A stretch of DNA of 64,000 nucleotides, from NCBI RefSeq assembly GCF_029867415.1, contig NC_081183.1, positions 31,149,806-31,213,805 of the forward strand, written 5' to 3'. The stretch is from Vicia villosa (taxonomy: Eukaryota > Streptophyta > Magnoliopsida > Fabales > Fabaceae). Each line of letters begins with the position of its first letter. Position 1 is the stretch's first letter. The position numbers and the translations under genes are program-made. Positions 11,621 to 22,204 of this stretch are shown piece by piece. The notes beneath the pieces were generated by a model that saw only the letters and a program-made list of their open reading frames with translations, did not search any database and was not told the DNA's origin.

Positions 11621-12984
11621 TGTTGAAGTGGTAAAGCGGCAAGTAACAAAATTTTTAGAAGTATTACTCCGGGAAAAATTATCGTCTCCACAGGGACTAG
11701 TGCATTGAATTGTCGTTCAACAGTTTCCGCAGTTATGAATTTGGATTGAATTGGTAAAGCATAAAAACAGAAAAGTAAATATCAATACAAAAAGAATTCA
11801 TTTTTCAGAAAGAAGAGACTTATCAGACATTGCATATAATCTACTTCTCACAAACTTAAACTTATCGACCAGTTATACTCAACCTACAATACTCATCAAT
11901 ATCATCAAGCATTGCTCACACCCTAAGTCATTTCTGTTAGACGATAGGAATGGTCTAGAGGGGGTGAATAGACCACCTTTTTTGAATTAAGAAAATTTTA
12001 GCTTTTGAAACGTGACTTCCCTGAATCACTTAATCGTCTCCGAGCGATTACGTTATCGGGGACCGGATATGCGCACTAAACCAAATGGATGAAAAACGGC
12101 GAATAATGAATTACGTTTTAATGAATTTATCAATTACGTCAATTTCACACTTGATAGTATATTACTCACAATGAACGTTTACACTAAAATTTGAACAAAA
12201 ATTGATTGAGGAATTTTATCGAACACTTGGTGATCGATATTTACCAAACCTTAATTTTTGTTCAACAATGGAAATATTACAAAGCGAATAGAAACAAGAT
12301 AGAAGTAAGAACGATAAAGAACACGAGATTTGTTAAGGCAGTTCCTCTATCGTCCTCGCAGGAGTACGTCTGCCCCTAATTTCAAATCAAATTAGGAAAG
12401 TTTTATTTGATTGCAAAATATTTAACAAGGATAGAATTTACCAATCACCAACTACACAAATGCAGTAAAATTGAGTACAATTCGATCCTCCCCTTGATTC
12501 AAGTTGAATCAAGTCAATGTCAATGATCTTCACGGATCAAGACCCCGATCGTTCCTTTTTCAATCCTCCGGTTGTAGCAAATTTCTTGAGCGGATCTTCA
12601 ATCCCTCAATCCCTTATGCACGGCTGAATTGATTACCAAAGCAAATCGATCATCAAAACCTTCGTACCAAATCTTTGATGAAGAAGGAAAAACCCTAAGG
12701 TTTTATACAAGAAACACCCTCAATAATCTTCACTCGAACAAGATAAATGTCTACCGTCAAATCTCGAACAAGACAAATGTCTACCGTCGAACCTTATCAA
12801 CACACGTTCCTTACTCCGATCGAAAAAGATGATTATGTGTGATTTTCGATCAATAAGCGAAAGGTTGAAGATGAGAAGAAGCTTGAGTATATCTTTCACA
12901 TTTCATGTTGAAAATGCTAGAGAATGATCAATTGGATATTTATACCACACCCTTTGCATAGACCAATTAGAACACAACAAAAAC

Positions 12985-13335
12985 CAGTGTGAGAAGCGAT
13001 AGGTCGACCTGTTCCCCTGCATAGGTCGACCTTTTAAGAGTTATGCACCTGAAAATGAATTAAGTGTGACACTTACGTCGACCTGAAGGGTCGGCGTGCG
13101 CATTCCCGTGAGTTCCTCAAAATACCATGCGTCGACCTAAGCCATCAATGCGTCGATGCATTTTATTCTTGCACTTGAGTCACCAAAATTTGATGCGTCG
13201 ACCTGAAGGGTCGGCATGCGCATACCCGAGATTCCTCCAAAATCCCATGCGTCGACCTGAGGAGGCAATGCGTCGACGCATTCAGCCTTTACCTGAAATC
13301 CTTCACTATAGTATGTGTGAGTCGACCTATTGGTG
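12985..13335. repeat. Cluster of GTCGAC motifs in the copia-type LTR
   Basis: AGGTCGACCT-like and GCGTCGAC-like motifs recur at about 13002, 13023, 13078, 13131, 13150, 13196, 13249, 13270 and 13320. Some are perfect palindromes (GCGTCGACGC near 13270). A roughly 120-bp block (GACCTGAAGGGTCGGC through CCATGCGTCGACC) is duplicated at 13078 and 13198. Confidence 0.85.
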
Positions 13336-15092
13336 TCTTGTTGTAACACCCCAAATCTACTCGATAAATTATACAGAAAATCAGAGTATAAATTTCAAAC
13401 AAGTTCATTTGAGGTATCACATATTCGTCATCTCAAAAACATTTACGTAATTCACACCTTCATATAGATACATAGCACATAAACATAAACGGACAATTAA
13501 AATTAATTCTCAAAATAACTGTATCAAAATAATTATTTTATCTCGCAGCGGAATTCACAAAACTTCACAATGATTTATTTTAATCATAGCATCTTCATAA
13601 AACAAGTTTGAGTCACAACCAAAATAAAACATCACTAAAAATCCATCAAACATAATAATTACTAAAACAATAGTTTATCCCCCCGAGTGCTACGTATCAG
13701 AGCAAGACACCAACTCGAATAACAGCAACTAAAGACTTCATAAAATCACTTCAAAACTTCCACCGCTATCTTGAGTACCTGTCCGTTTCCCACGGTAAGG
13801 GAAACATCATTCAGAAGGGGTGAGATATCAAAAAATATAAACAGGGTGATGATAAACAGTATATTCAGGTTCAAGTTATAATAATTATCGCTTTGCGGTA
13901 TAATCGTTACCGTCTAGTTTACTTCACCGTTTCAATCAACAACACAAATCACAATATCTCACATAAGATCATATTCAAAGTTCACAACAAGTCACATAAA
14001 TTCACGCGTCAAAAAAACACATAACATCATAATCACACAAATGAAATGCGACTCTAACAAATGCACATGCATGTGGTACCCAGGGCTTCAGCCCCCATCG
14101 CCAATCGCCAGATAATAGAGGCATCAAAACAGGCATAAGCCTTCGTCGCTGTTTGCCAATCCAGGCCGTCGCTAAAACATGCAAATCATGAGACACTGAT
14201 GAAATGAAACAAATCAAAAACATCGCAAAACAACGTCGCGAGTCATACGCCTATATCACAAACACGTCGCCAAACATCACCACAAAGGCATTCGCCTACA
14301 TCGCCAAGATATATCAATAATTATTGATAAACAATCGTCACCTTAAATCACGTGCTTCACAATAATTCACAAAAACTCATCGCAACATCGCAATATATCA
14401 CACGACAACTCAACAACAATAATTCATCACAAATAATTCACGCAAACATCGCCATACTTCACAAAACTCACAAAAATACGTCACGTCGCAACATCACCAA
14501 AAACACCGCAAGCACAACGGTTATTGAATTATTCCCGAACACTCCTAATATTATTCTATATTATTAACTTGAAAAAAAATTATAACGATATATAATTATA
14601 ACTCGACAGAGTTTCCAAGGAACTCTAAACAACTCTACAATAATCCCTACAACTCTAAAGTGACCAAAAATCCTCTACTGATAACTCTTACATATAAGAG
14701 TAACTCTTATAAACCTAATGGTCTGACTTAAGTAATAATAGAACAACTCTAAAGAGTCAAATAACTTCAATTTTAATCTTTAAGCTTATCAGACTTAACT
14801 CTAAATATCTCGGAAGCACTCTGACAACTCTATTAACAACTCTAACAACCTTATTGACAATAATTTAAGTTAGCCAAATAATACAAATATTTATTTATAA
14901 CTCAAAACTTTTAAAATAATATACTAATAATACTAAATTATTATAATTATTATTTGATATAACATTGTTACGGTGAAGATGTAACAATCCTGTGTTCTTT
15001 TCCATTCGCTCTAATAATTTCGACGGCAAGCAGTTCTTTGTATTTACATCATAGTTTCTCATAAACAAGATATTACATTAAACCATTATTAT

Positions 15093-15277
15093 TGTTAGTT
15101 ATTATTATTATTAGTTTATTATATATTTGTGTCAGGGTAGTTTGGTACTTTACTAGCATATAATATTTATACTTTGGTGTAACCCTTATTCTCTGGTTTT
15201 TTATTCATTCTATTGAAACCCTAAGCCAAAGGGTCTTTTTCCTTTTCTATGTTCCTATATGTTTACTATTGTTAACA
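15093..15277 (+). repeat. 5' LTR of the young copia element
   Basis: Starts TGTTAGTT and ends TTGTTAACA. The AT-rich TATAATATTTATAC near 15165 could serve as the TATA region. Confidence 0.95.
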
Positions 15278-15291
15278 TGGTATCAAAGAGC
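15278..15291 (+). other. Primer-binding site of the young copia element
   Basis: TGGTATCAAAGAGC abuts the 5' LTR. It is the initiator-Met site with a two-base expansion (AA) inside TATCAGAGC, unusual for an otherwise intact element. Confidence 0.8.
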
Positions 15292-15677
15292 TCGGTTTAA
15301 TTTTAGGAACTACTTTACGATGAATCAATCGGTTTTCGGTAAAGCATTGGTTTTACGGTAAGTTATGTAATGTTTTGGGTTATGCTAGTTTACTATTGAA
15401 GATATTGTTGCTTGCGTCACGGGAAGTTTTACAATTTGGTACTGTTTGATAATTTGGTATTGTTTGAGATATTATAACTTGGCACTAGTTGCATCACGTG
15501 AAGCTACTGTTTCAAAAGAAAGTTTGGAATTGCTTGCATCACTGTTTAATAATTTGGCACTGGTTAGCACTGTTTCAAAAGTGAAGTTTGGAATTGAATT
15601 TTGTCTCTTTTGTTTTGAATATCTATTTTATACTTTGTTTAATTGTGGTGGTTTGGTTCTCTCAATTTTTTTTCACA

Positions 15678-18191
15678 ATGAGTACCGATAAAGATGACTC
15701 CCTTCAGTCGGTTAGTGTCCAACTCATTGGAGAAAATTATTCTTATTGGAGTTATGTCATGAGAAATTTTTTGAAAGGAAAGAGGATGTGGAGTTATGTT
15801 GATGGAACATCGGTTAAACCTACCGATAAAAAGGATGAAGCAAAATATGCAAAAGAGTTGGAAACATGGGATGTTAGTAATTCGAAGATCCTTACTTGGA
15901 TCAACAATTCCGTTTCTCAATCAATAGGCGTGCAACTAGCAAAATATGATACTGCCAAGGAGGTTTGGGACCATTTGAAGCGTTTGTATGCTCAATCTAA
16001 TTTTGCAAAACGGTATCAGTTGGAGAGTGATATTAGAGCTCTCAAACAAAATAATATGACCATTCAAGAATTCTATTCATCGATGAGTAATTTGTGGGAT
16101 CAATTGGCTCTTATGGAACCGACTGAATTGAAAGTTGTCAAAGCATACACTGATCAAAGAGAAGAGCAGCGTTTGGTTCAATTTCTAATGGCGCTTAGGG
16201 ATGATTTTGAGGGACTTCGTGGAGGTATTTTGCATCGTAATCCTCTTCCTAGTGTTGATTCGGTCTTTAATGAATTGTTGGCAGAAGAAATCAGACTCAA
16301 GTCTCACTCCAATTTGATTCCAGATAAAGGAGTTCTTCCCACTCCTCAATCTGTTTTTGCTGCTTCATTTCACAAAGGAAAACCGCAAGGTAGGGTTGGT
16401 CTTGGTATTGATGAATGTGCTTTTTGTAAGGAGAAAGGTCATTGGAAAGCACAATGTCCCAGATTGTTGAAATCAAGTAAGAAAAATTTCAAGAACCCAT
16501 CATCCAATGTTGCTGCTACTGCTTCTACTACCATTGGTTCTGGTTCTGATCATGCATATCCATCTGAGACTACTTCTCAAATATCTGATATTGCAGAGCA
16601 GCTTCAAAAACTTCTTGCCACTCAGTCACGTGCCATGTCTGCCTCCTCTACTAAAGGTTTGAACTCTTCTAGTTTTTCAGGTACATCCCCTTCCATATGG
16701 ATTCTAGACTCTGGAGCATCGCACCATATGTCATATGATGCTAAATCATTTGTGTCTTTGAATGTTGCACCATCTATGTCGATTATGACGGCTGATGGCA
16801 CTCATATGCCATTAGCAGGCATCGGTTCTGTCTCCTCTCCTAATTTTTCATTTTCTGATGTTTATTATATTCCTAACCTCACTTTGAGTCTTGCTTCTGT
16901 TAGTCAATTATGTGATTCTGGTTACTCAGTTATGTTTTCTTCCACTTCTTGTTGTGTGCAGGATCCTCATTCCGGGAGGCTGATTGGGACAGGCCGTAGA
17001 CAGGGGGGACTTTATGTTTTGGATGAGTTGAGAGTCCCAGACACTGCAGCCTCAACTTCCACTTCCACAACTGATTTATTGTCCTCATTTCGTTTGAATT
17101 CTTCGTCTTCTAATTTTTATTTATGGCATTACCGTCTTGGACATGTTTCTGCTTCTAGATTAAAGTATTTGGCTTCTACTGGAGCTTTAGGAAAGTTACA
17201 AACCAGTGATATCTCTGATTGTTGTGGTTGTAAACTGGCTAAATTTTCAGCTTTACCATTTAGTAAAAGTGTTTCTGTTTCATATGCACCTTTTGACTTA
17301 GTTCACTCAGATGTATGGGGTCCATCACCGCTTCTTACTAAAGGTGGATCTAGATATTATGTTTCGTTTATTGATGACTATACTCGTTATTGTTGGGTTT
17401 ATCTTATGAAAAATCGTTCAGAATTTTTTGACATTTATTGTATGTTTCGTGCTATGGTTAAGACTCAACATAATGTTGTTATAAAGTGCTTCCGTTGTGA
17501 TTTAGGTGGTGAATATACCTCTAATAAATTTTCTAAATTACTTGCTTTTGATGGTACCATTCATCAAACATCTTGTACTGATACACCTCAACAAAATGGA
17601 GTTGCTGAAAGGAAACACCGTCATATTATTGAGACTGCTCGCTCCCTTTTGTTGTCTGCTTCGGTTCCTAGTGAATTTTGGGGTGAAGCAGTTCTTACTG
17701 CTGTTCATGTTATTAATAGAATCCCATCATCTGTCACATCAGGTTTGTCTCCCTTTGAAAAATTGTATAACTCTATCCCTGATTATTCATCTTTGAAAGT
17801 GTTTGGTTCTACTTGTTTTGTTCTTCGCCCCCAAGTAGAACGTAGTAAGTTGTCTTCTCGTTCTGCTATATGTGTTTTTCTTGGTTATGGAGATGGTCAA
17901 AAGGGTTACCGTTGTTATGATCCAGATGCAAGGAAATTGTATGTTTCTCGTCATGTTGTTTTCCTTGAACACATTCCTTTTTACTCTCTTTCTTCAGATT
18001 CTTATATTACTAACAGATCAAAACTCACTCATATCGATCCTTTTGATCATAATGATAATATTTCTAGTGATTGTAGTTTTGAGAATTGCAGGACGATACT
18101 ACTGTTACTCCAGATACTGACATCCCTCTTGTCCCCACGGCTACCCAAGAACCTCCTACGAATGTTGATCCTTCTTTTGCTTCATTTCTAA
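15678..18191 (+). CDS. Copia gag-protease-integrase ORF (upstream half of polyprotein)
   Basis: I start at the ATG at 15678 (MSTDKDDSLQS); an in-frame ATG at 15588 would add a hydrophobic leader not seen in the family. Domains in order: gag (GENYSYWSYVMRNFLKGK, then a UBN2-type core), CCHC knuckle CAFCKEKGHWKAQCP near 16415-16460, aspartic protease with WILDSGASHHMS near 16700, GAG-pre-integrase WHYRLGHVSASRL near 17124, and integrase. The integrase shows its acidic residues in HSDVWGP, CDLGGEYT and QQNGVAERKH. The ORF leaves the family frame near 18085 and ends at 18191 after an unrelated Leu-rich tail, because of a 1-base frameshift before RT. Up to that point it is intact. It acts in cytoplasmic particles and, for integrase, in the nucleus. 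Confidence 0.95.
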   Translation: MSTDKDDSLQSVSVQLIGENYSYWSYVMRNFLKGKRMWSYVDGTSVKPTDKKDEAKYAKELETWDVSNSKILTWINNSVSQSIGVQLAKYDTAKEVWDHLKRLYAQSNFAKRYQLESDIRALKQNNMTIQEFYSSMSNLWDQLALMEPTELKVVKAYTDQREEQRLVQFLMALRDDFEGLRGGILHRNPLPSVDSVFNELLAEEIRLKSHSNLIPDKGVLPTPQSVFAASFHKGKPQGRVGLGIDECAFCKEKGHWKAQCPRLLKSSKKNFKNPSSNVAATASTTIGSGSDHAYPSETTSQISDIAEQLQKLLATQSRAMSASSTKGLNSSSFSGTSPSIWILDSGASHHMSYDAKSFVSLNVAPSMSIMTADGTHMPLAGIGSVSSPNFSFSDVYYIPNLTLSLASVSQLCDSGYSVMFSSTSCCVQDPHSGRLIGTGRRQGGLYVLDELRVPDTAASTSTSTTDLLSSFRLNSSSSNFYLWHYRLGHVSASRLKYLASTGALGKLQTSDISDCCGCKLAKFSALPFSKSVSVSYAPFDLVHSDVWGPSPLLTKGGSRYYVSFIDDYTRYCWVYLMKNRSEFFDIYCMFRAMVKTQHNVVIKCFRCDLGGEYTSNKFSKLLAFDGTIHQTSCTDTPQQNGVAERKHRHIIETARSLLLSASVPSEFWGEAVLTAVHVINRIPSSVTSGLSPFEKLYNSIPDYSSLKVFGSTCFVLRPQVERSKLSSRSAICVFLGYGDGQKGYRCYDPDARKLYVSRHVVFLEHIPFYSLSSDSYITNRSKLTHIDPFDHNDNISSDCSFENCRTILLLLQILTSLLSPRLPKNLLRMLILLLLHF

Positions 18192-19741
18192 CCTCTATCC
18201 ACAGTTTGTCTGAGCCCTCTTCCTATAAAGAGGCTATTCTTGACCCTCTTTGGCAGCAGGCTATGACAGAAGAACTTTCTGCTTTGCATAAAACAGATAC
18301 TTGGGAATTAGTACCTCTTCCTCTTGGAAAACGTGCTATTGGGTCTCGTTGGATATACAAGATCAAAACTAAGTCAGATGGATCAGTTGAGCGCTACAAA
18401 GCACGTCTTGTAGCTAAGGGATTCTCTCAACAATATGGTATGGATTATGAAGAAACTTTTGCTCCTGTTGCTAAGATGACTACTATTCGCACTCTTATTG
18501 CAGTTGCATCTGTTCGTCAGTGGCATATTTCTCAAATGGATGTTAAAAATGCATTTCTTAATGGTGATCTTCAAGAGGAAGTTTATATGGTACCCCCACA
18601 AGGTGTTTCTCATAATCAAGGGGAAGTGTGTAGGTTGAAGAAGGCATTATATGGTCTGAAACAAGCTCCACGAGCGTGGTTTGAGAAGTTTACCACTGTG
18701 ATTACATCTATTGGCTTTCGCTCTAGTGGTCATGATTCCGCTTTGTTTGTCAAGACCACTTATCATGGTCGAATTCTACTCTCATTATATGTTGATGATA
18801 TGATTATTACAGGTGATGATATTGAAGGAATTAATGATTTGAAATTACAGTTAGCCAAAAAATTTGAGATGAAGGACTTAGGCACTCTTCGGTATTTCTT
18901 GGGTATTGAAGTTGCTTACTCTCCTAGAGGCTATCTTCTCTCTCAATCTAAGTATATTGCCAACATTCTTGAACAGACTCGCCTTTCTGATACTAGAGTA
19001 ATGGATAGTCCTCTTGAGTTGAATGTGAAGTATGCTCCATCTGATGGTGTTCCTCTACCAGATCCCACCTTATATCGTACTTTGGTTGGCAGCCTGGTGT
19101 ACCTTACAATTACTAGACCAGATATTGCGTATGCTGTTCATATTGTTAGTCAATTTGTTGTATCTCCTACTACAGTGCATTGGGCAGCCGTTCTTCGCAT
19201 ATGCCGTTATCTTCGGGGAACCCAGTTTCAGAGCCTTCTTTTTCCCTCATCTTCCTCATTGGAACTACGTGCTTATTCTGATGCTGATTGGGCTGGCGAC
19301 CCCACAGGTCGTAAGTCTACCACGGGGTTTTGTATCTTTCTTGGAGACTCTCTTATTTCTTGGAAGAGTAAGAAACAAGATATTGTCTCTCGTTCTTCTA
19401 CAGAAGCTGAGTATCGTGCTATGGCATCCACCACTACTGAAATAGTTTGGTTGCGTTGGTTACTTTTTGATATGGGTGTCATTCTTTCTGAACCAACTCC
19501 CATGTATTGTGATAACAAGAGTGCCATTCAAATTGCCCGCAACTCGGTCTTTCATGAACGTACCAAACACATTGAGATTGATTGTCACTTCACTCGTCAT
19601 CATCTTCAGCATGGGACAATTACTCTACCGTTTGTCTCCTCTGCTTTACAGGTTGCTGATTTGTTTACGAAGACGCATTCCATTAAACGTTTTCGATTTT
19701 TGATTGACAAACTCTCGATGCTTCCTACTAATGCATCTTGA
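18086..19741 (+). CDS. Copia reverse transcriptase-RNase H ORF (downstream half of polyprotein)
   Basis: This frame picks up the polyprotein where the upstream ORF loses it; the two overlap at 18086-18191 and differ by one base. RT motifs are WKLVP-like WELVPLPLGKRAIGSRWIYK, QMDVKNAFLNGDL and the catalytic YVDD in LLSLYVDDMIITG (near 18790). RNase H shows AYSDADWAGDPTGRKSTTGF, SRSSTEAEYRAMA and YCDNKSAIQIA, ending at TGA 19739-19741 just before the polypurine tract. The first ATG at 18086 may be fortuitous: the natural product is part of the fused polyprotein. No other break is visible. Confidence 0.95.
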   Translation: MQDDTTVTPDTDIPLVPTATQEPPTNVDPSFASFLTSIHSLSEPSSYKEAILDPLWQQAMTEELSALHKTDTWELVPLPLGKRAIGSRWIYKIKTKSDGSVERYKARLVAKGFSQQYGMDYEETFAPVAKMTTIRTLIAVASVRQWHISQMDVKNAFLNGDLQEEVYMVPPQGVSHNQGEVCRLKKALYGLKQAPRAWFEKFTTVITSIGFRSSGHDSALFVKTTYHGRILLSLYVDDMIITGDDIEGINDLKLQLAKKFEMKDLGTLRYFLGIEVAYSPRGYLLSQSKYIANILEQTRLSDTRVMDSPLELNVKYAPSDGVPLPDPTLYRTLVGSLVYLTITRPDIAYAVHIVSQFVVSPTTVHWAAVLRICRYLRGTQFQSLLFPSSSSLELRAYSDADWAGDPTGRKSTTGFCIFLGDSLISWKSKKQDIVSRSSTEAEYRAMASTTTEIVWLRWLLFDMGVILSEPTPMYCDNKSAIQIARNSVFHERTKHIEIDCHFTRHHLQHGTITLPFVSSALQVADLFTKTHSIKRFRFLIDKLSMLPTNAS

Positions 19742-19743
19742 GT

Positions 19744-19754
19744 TTGAGGGGAGA
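19744..19754 (+). other. Polypurine tract of the young copia element
   Basis: TTGAGGGGAGA lies directly before the 3' LTR and primes plus-strand synthesis in this class. Confidence 0.85.
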
Positions 19755-19939
19755 TGTTAGTTATTATTATTATTAGTTTATTATATATTTGTGTCAGGGT
19801 AGTTTGGTACTTTACTAGCATATAATATTTATACTTTGGTGTAACCCTTATTCTCTGGTTTTTTATTCATTCTATTGAAACCCTAAGCCAAAGGGTCTTT
19901 TTCCTTTTCTATGTTCCTATATGTTTACTATTGTTAACA
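19755..19939 (+). repeat. 3' LTR of the young copia element
   Basis: 185 bp, identical on direct reading to the 5' LTR, followed by the ATTAT duplication. Confidence 0.97.
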
Positions 19940-22204
19940 ATTATAATAAAGTGGTATTAACGTGTTTGTTATTGTTTATACAAAATTCTTTCACATAAAA
20001 ATAAATTTGTGATAGCAAGTACTGATTATAATAATACGAGGTCGGTACGAATAGTCCCAACAATGCTATATATCATGTGTTCATATACAATAATTCTCAC
20101 AATTTCTCAATTGAAGGATAAATTAGTTTTAAAGGTTTGGAACTAAAATTGAAATTTTCACATAACAACCTACGAATATCAAATCACCGCAAAATCACTA
20201 ATATTCAAAATCATATATTTTCTCATCAATTTTAATATGTCTCCTCTGCCCTATCCCTCGTGATAAACTCTTATTATTAAAAGTTATCTTTTCCTTTTAA
20301 CAATTATTATCAATCACAATTACTCATCATATTCAATGGTTTCTCATCAAAATCTGACAGAACCGGTACACAATCAAATAATTATCCTACACACAATTCA
20401 CACCGGCAGAGATAATTTCATACAATTTGATCCCCACATACGATTCATCATAAACCCGGTTATAGAGTTAGAACCCCACCCTTACCTTAGATTCGGAGAT
20501 CGCCTCTAATATCCGATTGAGTGCAAGCCTTTTCCCAACGATGCCAAAACCGCGTTCCTCTTTGTCGGCAACTTCGTTTCACGATCTATTCTCCCAAAAG
20601 CCAAAACCTTCTTTTCCACAGAAACCTAATTCCATATATTCTCCTTTTTAATCCAATAAATCAAATAATAATAATATAATTACTATTATTTCTTAATGGG
20701 CTTACTAATCGTACACCACCATATTGCTATATATCACACCACAACTAAACCAAATTAAATAATATTATTACTAATATTATTTTCTTCAACCAAAAAAATC
20801 CAACTTTAATAATTATTCGATTAACCGTCTAAATAGTCCAATTCTGCGTCTTATAATATCACTTATAAATCCAACTTCGATCGAATTTCCATATTAAATT
20901 CTTGAATAATTTATTTAAATAATTAAATAAATTTTCGGGTGTTACACTTGTGGCCAAAAGTGCTTGTCTTTGTTGCATCCATTTGATTTCTATGATTCCA
21001 CGCTGATTGTAGTTAATTCACAATGTTTTGACATCATGAAAACTACACCATTGCCTTCATAATTTCTAACCCAAAATAGAGAGAACTATTATATCATCTC
21101 GGCGACGATCTCTTAGCCAACCTCAACAACACAGCAGACAACCGTATTGCCCACGTCGACGATCTCTCAACCAACACAAACAACACAGAGGCATTAAGCT
21201 TCGATACCCACGACGAATATTAGCTCCAAAAACTATCTCTAGAGTCTAGAACTAATAGATATCCATCCCTAATCAAGATTTGTGAGGTATATGTCTATAA
21301 CAACCCAAATCCAAACATAAAGCAAAAAGATTAAGGAAGACATCAATAATGATTTGTAAAGAAAGCTTTATACAACACCATGATTAACAAATATACATGA
21401 GTTCAAAGTAAAATCATATACAAAACCCAACCAAAGAGAAAATACACAAAGAGGAAGAGAAATGAACCACAAATTTTTCGGTTTGTCAGCTCCGATCGAT
21501 GATCAATCCACCCCGGATCATCCGTATGCAAGCTCCGAAGTTGTTTTCTAAGCTAATCTAATTCAAAAATGTTTAGTGATGGAATGGGAGCAAAAAATAC
21601 CCAAACCATAACCTAAAAATTGTGTTTTTGGCCCTTAAAACATGTTTGTGTTAGCACCGCTTCACCCGGCGGCTAAACGGCTTCGCCCGGCGGCTCAAGA
21701 CAACAAATTTTCACGTTTTATGGTCAGTCAGGCTCGCCCGGCGAGCCCAAAATTCGCCCGGTGAAACACACCAGAAACAACAAAATTTTCTGCACTGTTT
21801 TTCGGCCATAACTTGAGAACCGTAACTCCGATTTGCGCCCAGTTCGAAGCGTTAGAAAGCTTATTCAATGATCTATCTAACAATGACAAAATGGAAACCA
21901 AATTGATGATTTTTATAATCCTTATTTTGATCCTTATTCTTTGATGAATTGATTTCGTTGCTCAAAATTGCGCGTTTGAAGCCGTGTCTTCGACACTTTA
22001 TTGCTCATGCTCAAAATACGCCTCAATACCTACAAAATGAATAGAAAACTATCAAATGGTACATAAATGAATCAAAAACACGAGTATACACAAACTAAAC
22101 GTATTTACACAAAAGTTGGGTTTATTCAACCGAAATTAACAACAAAGAGTCGATAAGTGCATTAAAAAGTATATGCAAAAATAGCTACAATTTGCAAGTT
22201 ATCA

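Larger units (their letters stand above)
15093..19939 (+). mobile_element. Complete young Ty1/copia retrotransposon
   Basis: The 4847-bp element has two 185-bp LTRs that are identical on reading, the perfect target duplication ATTAT (15088-15092 and 19940-19944), a primer site, a polypurine tract and one gag-pol broken by a single frameshift. It is the innermost and youngest layer: it sits in a Tekay solo LTR, in a copia solo LTR, in an Athila LTR, in a LINE. The lineage within Ty1/copia cannot be fixed from the sequence alone. Confidence 0.97.
13342..20946 (-). mobile_element. Tekay-family solo LTR carrying a young copia element
   Basis: The LTR is bounded by TGTAACACCCC and GGGTGTTACA, with the perfect duplication CTTGT at 13337-13341 and 20947-20951. 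Without the copia insertion it is about 2.75 kb. Shared anchors (CAGAGTA after the start, TATCAGAGCAAGACACC, GCATGTGGTACC) place it with the LTRs at 545, 59779 and 63310 as a distant copy. It has no internal region, so it is a solo LTR. Its middle (about 14070-14310) is rich in scattered CGTCGC and ATCGCC motifs. Confidence 0.88.
11935..21061 (-). mobile_element. Copia-type solo LTR inserted in the Athila LTR
   Basis: The insert is flanked by ATTTC (11930-11934 and 21062-21066), present once in the uninterrupted partner LTR. Its own sequence is 11935-13341 plus 20952-21061, about 1.5 kb. It starts TGTTAGACGATAGGAATGG with a GGGGGTGAATAGACC block like the start of the Sirevirus LTR, and no coding region is left. 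The far end reads CTTCATA rather than a canonical CA, so the exact boundary is uncertain by 1-2 bases. The copia assignment rests on LTR style only. Confidence 0.65.
11621..22204 (-). mobile_element. 3' LTR of the Athila-like element, split by a nested insertion
   Basis: The LTR portions are 11621-11934 and 21062-22204, about 1.46 kb together. They match the intact partner at 34115-35506 from TGTTGAAG through GACTAGTGCATTG, CACACCCTAAGTCATTTC, then the shared AGAGAGAACTA block, to the end near CTACAATTTGCA. The insert 11935-21061 sits exactly where the partner LTR is continuous. This copy keeps CG-rich CGCCCGGCG motifs at 21660-21770 that are partly deleted in the partner. Confidence 0.88.

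Noticed and set aside
15588..15677. Upstream ATG giving the copia gag a hydrophobic leader
   Set aside because: The leader is Leu/Phe/Val-rich and unlike family gags; the ATG at 15678 directly precedes homologous sequence.
18086..18191. Programmed frameshift between integrase and RT of the copia element
   Set aside because: Copia families normally make one continuous gag-pol, and I see no slippery site at the overlap; a mutation or assembly error is simpler.
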